From: an uncultured Eubacteriales bacterium
GTDB taxonomy: Bacteria > Bacillota > Clostridia > Oscillospirales > Acutalibacteraceae
DNA length: 64,000 nucleotides
Assembly: GCA_934695425.1 (NCBI GenBank)
Contig: CAKUVH010000001.1
Location: 1 to 64,000 of the forward strand
Direction of reading: 5' to 3'
Shown here: positions 59,437-64,000 of the stretch, piece by piece
Numbering within the stretch: position 1 is the stretch's first letter
Layout of the letters: each line of letters opens with the position of its first letter
Position numbers and translations under genes: made by a program
The notes under the pieces: generated by a model
The model's input: only the letters and a program-made list of their open reading frames with translations
Database searches by the model: none
What the model was told of the DNA's origin: nothing

Positions 59437-60858
59437 TTGTCAAATATTTTAAATATTCGTGAATACGGAAAGATTCAAGAACAATATTGTAAAAAAATAG
59501 AAAATTTTTACAACAATTTATACCCCAACAGAAAAAAATTAGCATATGTAAGGACTTATGGCTGTCAGCAAAACGTATCCGACAGTGAAAAATACATAGG
59601 TATGCTCCTAAAAATGGGGTTTGAAATAACAGACGTTCCCGACAATGCCGACGTCATTCTTCTTAACACTTGTGCAATACGAGAAAATGCCGAAAATAAG
59701 GTGTTTGGAAATATAGGCTGGATAAAAAATATAAAGAAAAATAACAAAAATTTATTCGTTATTGTTTGTGGTTGTATGACCGAGCAAGAAGTAATTATTA
59801 AAAAAATCAAATCTACTTATTCGTTCATAAATTTGGTTTTAGGCACACATTCCATATATAAATTTCCGGAATTATTTTATAGTTCGCTTGTAAAAGAATC
59901 CAAGAATCCGATATTTTCAGGCGATAAAGAAGATTTGATTTTAGAGGGATTTCCTGAGTATAAAAATAACAAATTAAAAGCTTTTTTATCAGTAATGTAC
60001 GGCTGTAACAATTATTGCTCATATTGCATTGTTCCGTATGTCAGAGGCAGAGAAAGGAGCAGAAAACCCGAACAAATAGTCTCGGAGTTCAAAAAACTTT
60101 TGGACGCCGGATATAAAGACATCACATTACTCGGTCAAAACGTGAATTCTTATGGGAAAAACTTGGAAGAAAATGTTGATTTTTCAGATTTATTAAAAAT
60201 GCTCGATAATTTTGACGGTGAATACACCATAAGATTCATGACATCTCACCCCAAGGACGCCTCAAACAAACTTATTGACACAATCGCCGCCGGCAAGCAT
60301 ATAGCTCATCATCTTCATTTGCCGGTGCAATGCGGAAGCAATCGTATTTTAAGCGAAATGAACCGCAAATACACCAAGGAATCTTACATGAAAATAATAG
60401 AATATGCTAGGCACAAAATTCCAGATATTATTTTCACGAGCGACATAATTGTGGGTTTCCCGGGTGAAACTTATGAAGAATTTCTGGAAACAGTTGACTT
60501 AATAAAAGAGGTTAAATTCGGTTCGCTCTTCACTTTTATTTATTCCCCGAGAGAAGGAACCAGAGCCGCAACTTTACCGGACGATATTTCTAAAGAAGAG
60601 AAAACAAAGTGGCTTCTGGAGCTTTTAAAGGTTCAAGAAGGAATTTCGGAAGAGCTACATAAGCAAATGGTGGGCAAAGATATGAAAGTCCTTGCCGAAA
60701 ATTTTGACGAAAAATCATCAAATCTTTTGTGCAGAACTTCAGGAAATGTAATTGCGGAAGTTCCCGCTTCGAAGGACTTTTTAGGAAAATTTATAAATAT
60801 TCATATAACCGATTCAAGAAAAGAATCAATTTCAGGTACTATTATAAAGGAGAAATAA
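59437..60858 (+). CDS. miaB: tRNA-2-methylthio-N6-dimethylallyladenosine synthase MiaB
   Basis: Radical-SAM methylthiotransferase acting at A37 of tRNA. 473 residues: N-terminal UPF0004 domain with three Fe-S cysteines (YGCQQNVSDSE, NTCAIRENAE, VCGCMTEQE), radical-SAM motif YGCNNYCSYCIVPYVRGRERS (CxxxCxxC), GQNVNSYG, VQCGSNRIL, and a C-terminal TRAM domain. TTG start after GGAGGAA. First of a miaB, ylbF-like, mutS, mutL run. Confidence 0.95.
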   Translation: MSNILNIREYGKIQEQYCKKIENFYNNLYPNRKKLAYVRTYGCQQNVSDSEKYIGMLLKMGFEITDVPDNADVILLNTCAIRENAENKVFGNIGWIKNIKKNNKNLFVIVCGCMTEQEVIIKKIKSTYSFINLVLGTHSIYKFPELFYSSLVKESKNPIFSGDKEDLILEGFPEYKNNKLKAFLSVMYGCNNYCSYCIVPYVRGRERSRKPEQIVSEFKKLLDAGYKDITLLGQNVNSYGKNLEENVDFSDLLKMLDNFDGEYTIRFMTSHPKDASNKLIDTIAAGKHIAHHLHLPVQCGSNRILSEMNRKYTKESYMKIIEYARHKIPDIIFTSDIIVGFPGETYEEFLETVDLIKEVKFGSLFTFIYSPREGTRAATLPDDISKEEKTKWLLELLKVQEGISEELHKQMVGKDMKVLAENFDEKSSNLLCRTSGNVIAEVPASKDFLGKFINIHITDSRKESISGTIIKEK

Positions 60859-60861
60859 ATT

Positions 60862-61272
60862 ATGGAAATATTAACACTTGCAAAAGAACTGGGACATGCT
60901 ATTCAGCAAACCGAGGAATACATAGATTTTAGAATAAAAGAACAAAATGTCGAGTGCGACACAGAGCTTCAAAAGGAAATCGAGGAATTCAATTTAAAAA
61001 AAGTTTCTATAAATCACGAAATTTCCAAAGAGGATGTTAATCAAGAAAAAATAGACAAGCTTAACAGCGAAATCAGTGAACTTTATTCCAAAATAATGGA
61101 AAATGAAGCTATGGAAAAATTTAATGAATCAAAACAAAAATTTGAAAATATTTTAAGAAAAATAAATTTAATAATAAGCAGTTCGGCTGCGGGACAAGAC
61201 CCCGAAACAGTTGACATAAACATAGAAGATTCCTGCGGCGGAAACTGTTCTTCCTGCGGCGGGTGCAATTAA
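60862..61272 (+). CDS. YlbF/YmcA family protein with a Cys-rich tail
   Basis: 136 residues. Helical YlbF/YmcA (Com_YlbF) domain: LAKELGHAIQQTEEYIDFRIK at the N terminus, and a long helix to about residue 105. The last 12 residues hold four cysteines (CGGNCSSCGGC), a likely metal or Fe-S ligand set. In Bacillus, YlbF, YmcA and YaaT form a complex with Fe-S clusters that affects RNase Y. ATG with AAAGGAG upstream, 3 bases after miaB. Confidence 0.88.
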   Translation: MEILTLAKELGHAIQQTEEYIDFRIKEQNVECDTELQKEIEEFNLKKVSINHEISKEDVNQEKIDKLNSEISELYSKIMENEAMEKFNESKQKFENILRKINLIISSSAAGQDPETVDINIEDSCGGNCSSCGGCN

Positions 61273-61297
61273 AAGATATTTGAAGTGAGTGAATAAA

Positions 61298-63916
61298 ATG
61301 GTAAAAATTTCCCCAATGATGCAACAATATTTAGATATAAAAAATAAACACAAAGACAGTATTTTATTTTTTAGACTTGGCGATTTTTATGAGATGTTTT
61401 TCGACGATGCTAAACTGGCTTCCGAGGAGCTCGACCTTACTTTAACGGGCAAAGATTATGGTCAAGATGAACGCGCGCCCATGTGCGGAGTACCGTATCA
61501 CAGCTGCGAATCTTACATATCCAGACTGGTATCCAAAGGGTATAAAGTAGCTATGTGTGAGCAAATGGAATTGCCTTCTCAAGCCAAGGGAATTGTTAAA
61601 CGCGAAGTAGTAAGAATTATAACTCCCGGCACCGTTACCGAAGACAGCATGCTTGATGAGTCAAGAAATAATTATTTGGCCTCCATTTACTATTCCAAAA
61701 AATTAGGAAGTGCAGGAGCGTGTTTTTGTGATATTTCTACCGGCGAATTGAAAGCAACCGAAATTAAAGATAATCCATCCGAAGTTTTGAATTTGCTTAA
61801 GAACGAGATAGGCAAATTCAGTCCAACCGAAGTTTTGGTAGGTGGAGATATTGAATTTTTGGAGCCGTTGAAGTCTTTTTTCAAAGATAAATTATATTGC
61901 CGAATAGAAGTTCTAGACGAAGATGTTTCACTTGAAGAATCGAAAGATATTCTTAAAAATCATTTTAAAAGTGAAGAAATCGAAAGATATAGCAAAGAAA
62001 CGGCGCTGAGAAGCCTTGGAAATTTGTTTAAATATTTAAAGCAAACTCAAAAAAATGATTTAAGCAATATCAAAGATATCCATTTTTTTAACAATACCGA
62101 ATTTATGGGTCTGGATCTTAATACTATACGAAATTTGGAAATTGTAGAAACAATGCGCTCGAAGCAAAAGAAAGGCTCTCTTCTTTGGGTGCTTGATAAA
62201 ACCAAAACCCCGATGGGCAAGCGTTTGCTTCGCTCTTGGGTTGAAAGACCTCTTTTGGATGTTAAAAAAATAGGGTACAGGCAAGAAGCCATCGAAGAAA
62301 TGGTAAATGAGTTTGAACTTAAAGATGATTTTCGTGAAAATTTATCTGGAATCAGCGATATAGAAAGATTGATGACAAGGATAAGCTACGGAACGGCAAG
62401 CCCTAAAGATTTAAAATCACTATCGGCGGCTTTAAAAAAATTACCTGAAATAAAGTATAATTTATTTAAGTGTAATTCCTATCTTTTGAAAAAAATGTGT
62501 GAAAAATTCGACCTTTTAAAAGAAGTATACATGTTGATAGAAGACGCCATAAAAGACGACCCTCCATTCATAGTCAGAGAAGGAAAAATAATAAAAGACG
62601 GCTACAGCGAAGAAGTAGACAGTTTAAGAAAAGATTTAAAAGGCGGATCCGGAATAGTTGCAGAGATCGAAGAGCGTGAGAAAAAAAGAACCGGAATTTC
62701 AAAATTAAAAGTTAAGTATAATAAAATTTTCGGATATTACATAGAAGTTCCTAATTCGTATAAAGGCGATGTTCCGGAAGAATACATAAGAAAACAAACC
62801 CTTGCAAACTGCGAAAGATACATAACCGAAGAGCTCAAACAAGTTGAGTCCAGAATACTTTATGCTCACGATAAAATAAACGAAGTTGAGTATAAAATAT
62901 TCGAAGATATCCGAAAAAAAGTTGCCGCAAACTTGACAAGAATAAACTCTGTCGCATCTATACTTTCAAACCTAGATGTAATAGTATCTCTTGCCGAAGT
63001 TGCATACGTTAATAATTATGTTAGACCCACAGTAAATTCCAACGGAATTATTTCTATCAAAGAAGGCAGACATCCTGTCGTAGAAGTTTTGCTGAAGGGC
63101 GCGCCTTTTGTTCCCAATAGTACTGAGCTTGACGAAAATGAGAATATGATAGCCATTATTACAGGCCCGAATATGGCGGGTAAATCAACATATATGAGGC
63201 AAAATGCTTTAATAACTTTAATGGCTCAAATAGGAAGTTTCGTACCTGCGTCAGGGGCAGAAATAGGGATAGTCGATAACATATTTACCCGCATCGGTGC
63301 GTCGGACGACCTAGCTTCGGGTCAGTCAACTTTCATGGTAGAAATGAACGAGGTTGCGGATATTTTAAAAAATGCAACTTCTAAAAGTTTGATTATTTTA
63401 GACGAAGTAGGTCGAGGAACATCCACGTTTGACGGCATGAGTATAGCCAGAGCTGTTTTGGAATATATTTCCAAATTTATCGGAGCAAAAACTTTATTTG
63501 CTACGCATTATCATGAGCTTACTGCTATGATCGACGAATTTAAAAATATGAAAAATTATAATATCGCTGTCAAGAGGCGTGGAGACGATATAACATTTTT
63601 AAGGAGAATTGTCCCGGGTGCTGCTGACGAAAGCTACGGAATAGAAGTTGCAAAACTTGCCGGTGTGCCGGAAAATATAATAAAACGCGCCAAACAGATT
63701 CTCGAAAATGTAGAACAAGAAGTCCAGGATTCGAAAAATTTCGGAAAAAATTCAATTAAATCAGAAAGCCAAGTTACTCAACTTGAAATTTCGGATTCAT
63801 ATTTACCATGCCAGGAATTTGTGGATGACTTGAAAAATATTGACATAAGTGTACTGACGCCCATAGAGTCTATGAACATGCTTTATGAATTGGTAAAAAA
63901 AGCAAATCAAATCTAA
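61298..63916 (+). CDS. mutS: DNA mismatch repair protein MutS
   Basis: Mismatch-recognition ATPase. 872 residues, full family length: SPMMQQYLDIKNKHKDSILFF and the mismatch-contacting F-x-E in GDFYEMFFDDA, connector and lever domains, then the ATPase with GPNMAGKSTYMRQ (about residue 625), DEVGRGTSTFDG and the helix-turn-helix/dimer region FATHYHELT to the C terminus. ATG at 61298; the ribosome site GAAGTGAGTG is modest and the GTG at 61289 is an alternative. Confidence 0.95.
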   Translation: MVKISPMMQQYLDIKNKHKDSILFFRLGDFYEMFFDDAKLASEELDLTLTGKDYGQDERAPMCGVPYHSCESYISRLVSKGYKVAMCEQMELPSQAKGIVKREVVRIITPGTVTEDSMLDESRNNYLASIYYSKKLGSAGACFCDISTGELKATEIKDNPSEVLNLLKNEIGKFSPTEVLVGGDIEFLEPLKSFFKDKLYCRIEVLDEDVSLEESKDILKNHFKSEEIERYSKETALRSLGNLFKYLKQTQKNDLSNIKDIHFFNNTEFMGLDLNTIRNLEIVETMRSKQKKGSLLWVLDKTKTPMGKRLLRSWVERPLLDVKKIGYRQEAIEEMVNEFELKDDFRENLSGISDIERLMTRISYGTASPKDLKSLSAALKKLPEIKYNLFKCNSYLLKKMCEKFDLLKEVYMLIEDAIKDDPPFIVREGKIIKDGYSEEVDSLRKDLKGGSGIVAEIEEREKKRTGISKLKVKYNKIFGYYIEVPNSYKGDVPEEYIRKQTLANCERYITEELKQVESRILYAHDKINEVEYKIFEDIRKKVAANLTRINSVASILSNLDVIVSLAEVAYVNNYVRPTVNSNGIISIKEGRHPVVEVLLKGAPFVPNSTELDENENMIAIITGPNMAGKSTYMRQNALITLMAQIGSFVPASGAEIGIVDNIFTRIGASDDLASGQSTFMVEMNEVADILKNATSKSLIILDEVGRGTSTFDGMSIARAVLEYISKFIGAKTLFATHYHELTAMIDEFKNMKNYNIAVKRRGDDITFLRRIVPGAADESYGIEVAKLAGVPENIIKRAKQILENVEQEVQDSKNFGKNSIKSESQVTQLEISDSYLPCQEFVDDLKNIDISVLTPIESMNMLYELVKKANQI

Positions 63917-63934
63917 TTTAAGAGGAATTACAGG

Positions 63935-64000
63935 ATGCATAAGATAAATGTTTTAAGCAAGGAAACTGCGCAGCTTATTGCTGCCGGAGAAGTCGTCGAA
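63935..64000 (+). CDS. mutL: MutL, N-terminal fragment (continues beyond the window)
   Basis: The last 66 bases encode MHKINVLSKETAQLIAAGEV and two more residues, the start of the GHKL ATPase domain of the mismatch repair protein MutL (canonical AxxIAAGEVVErP). AAGAGGAA lies upstream of the ATG. Gene order mutS-mutL is the usual one. Truncated only by the window edge. Confidence 0.93.
   Translation, partial: MHKINVLSKETAQLIAAGEVVE

Overview
The window looks like chromosome from a low-GC Gram-positive bacterium of the Clostridia, with Oscillospirales-like Firmicutes the best guess. Pointers are the A+T-rich coding and intergenic DNA, Shine-Dalgarno sites before most genes with frequent GTG and TTG starts, a MurE carrying the meso-diaminopimelate motif DNPR, the ylxM-ffh-rpsP-khpA-rimM-trmD block, a YlbF protein, an NfnAB-type transhydrogenase and Rho-independent terminators. 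No insertion sequence, prophage, CRISPR array or rRNA was seen. There is one tRNA gene (initiator Met).

Layout. 1-4.4 kb, minus strand: HIT protein, phosphoribosyltransferase, ComEC, HolA. 4.7-5.8 kb: azlC-azlD. 6-10.2 kb: a divergent type II topoisomerase pair. 10.2-19.8 kb: a nucleoside uptake and breakdown locus (deoB, a YczE-like membrane protein, deoD, BMP binding protein, ABC ATPase, two permeases, deoC, pyrimidine-nucleoside phosphorylase), then ligA. 21.8-24.5 kb: a large secreted protein of unknown function, minus strand. 24.7-30.6 kb: murE-murF, folE-rsmA, and murD on the opposite strand. 30.7-33.9 kb: an SH3b protein with an amidase-like but histidine-free body, a polysaccharide deacetylase, and an odd protein kinase. 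34-37.6 kb: the SRP/ribosome-maturation block. 37.8-40.4 kb: an HPr-like protein without the active-site histidine, a left-handed beta-helix protein, and a two-component pair. 40.8-44.2 kb: tRNA-fMet, two related lipoproteins, an XRE regulator and small orphan proteins. 44.3-47.8 kb: fumC, malic enzyme, luxS, cupin. 47.9-53.8 kb: a secreted Cys-rich protein, ileS, lspA, a GHL10-type protein, rpe. 54-59.3 kb: small membrane proteins, nfnAB, M50 protease, flavin reductase, SDR. 59.4-64 kb: miaB, ylbF-like, mutS and the start of mutL.

How the genes work together. The nucleoside locus is self-contained: BMP/ABC import, purine and pyrimidine phosphorolysis, DeoB isomerisation and DeoC cleavage to glyceraldehyde-3-phosphate and acetaldehyde. 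Cell-wall genes (murE, murF, murD, deacetylase) and DNA-maintenance genes (holA, comEC, topoisomerase, ligA, mutS, mutL) are spread through the window.

The most unexpected pattern is in three leaders (deoD, rpe and the beta-helix gene at 38.2 kb). A strong Shine-Dalgarno is followed at once by a tiny ORF whose ATG opens a stem-loop, and the real start codon, with no Shine-Dalgarno of its own, lies 8-10 bases after the stem. Other notable points are Cys15 in the HPr-like protein, a kinase with DFD instead of DFG, a secreted protein with repeated beta-rich segments, and a probable ATT start codon for the M50 protease.
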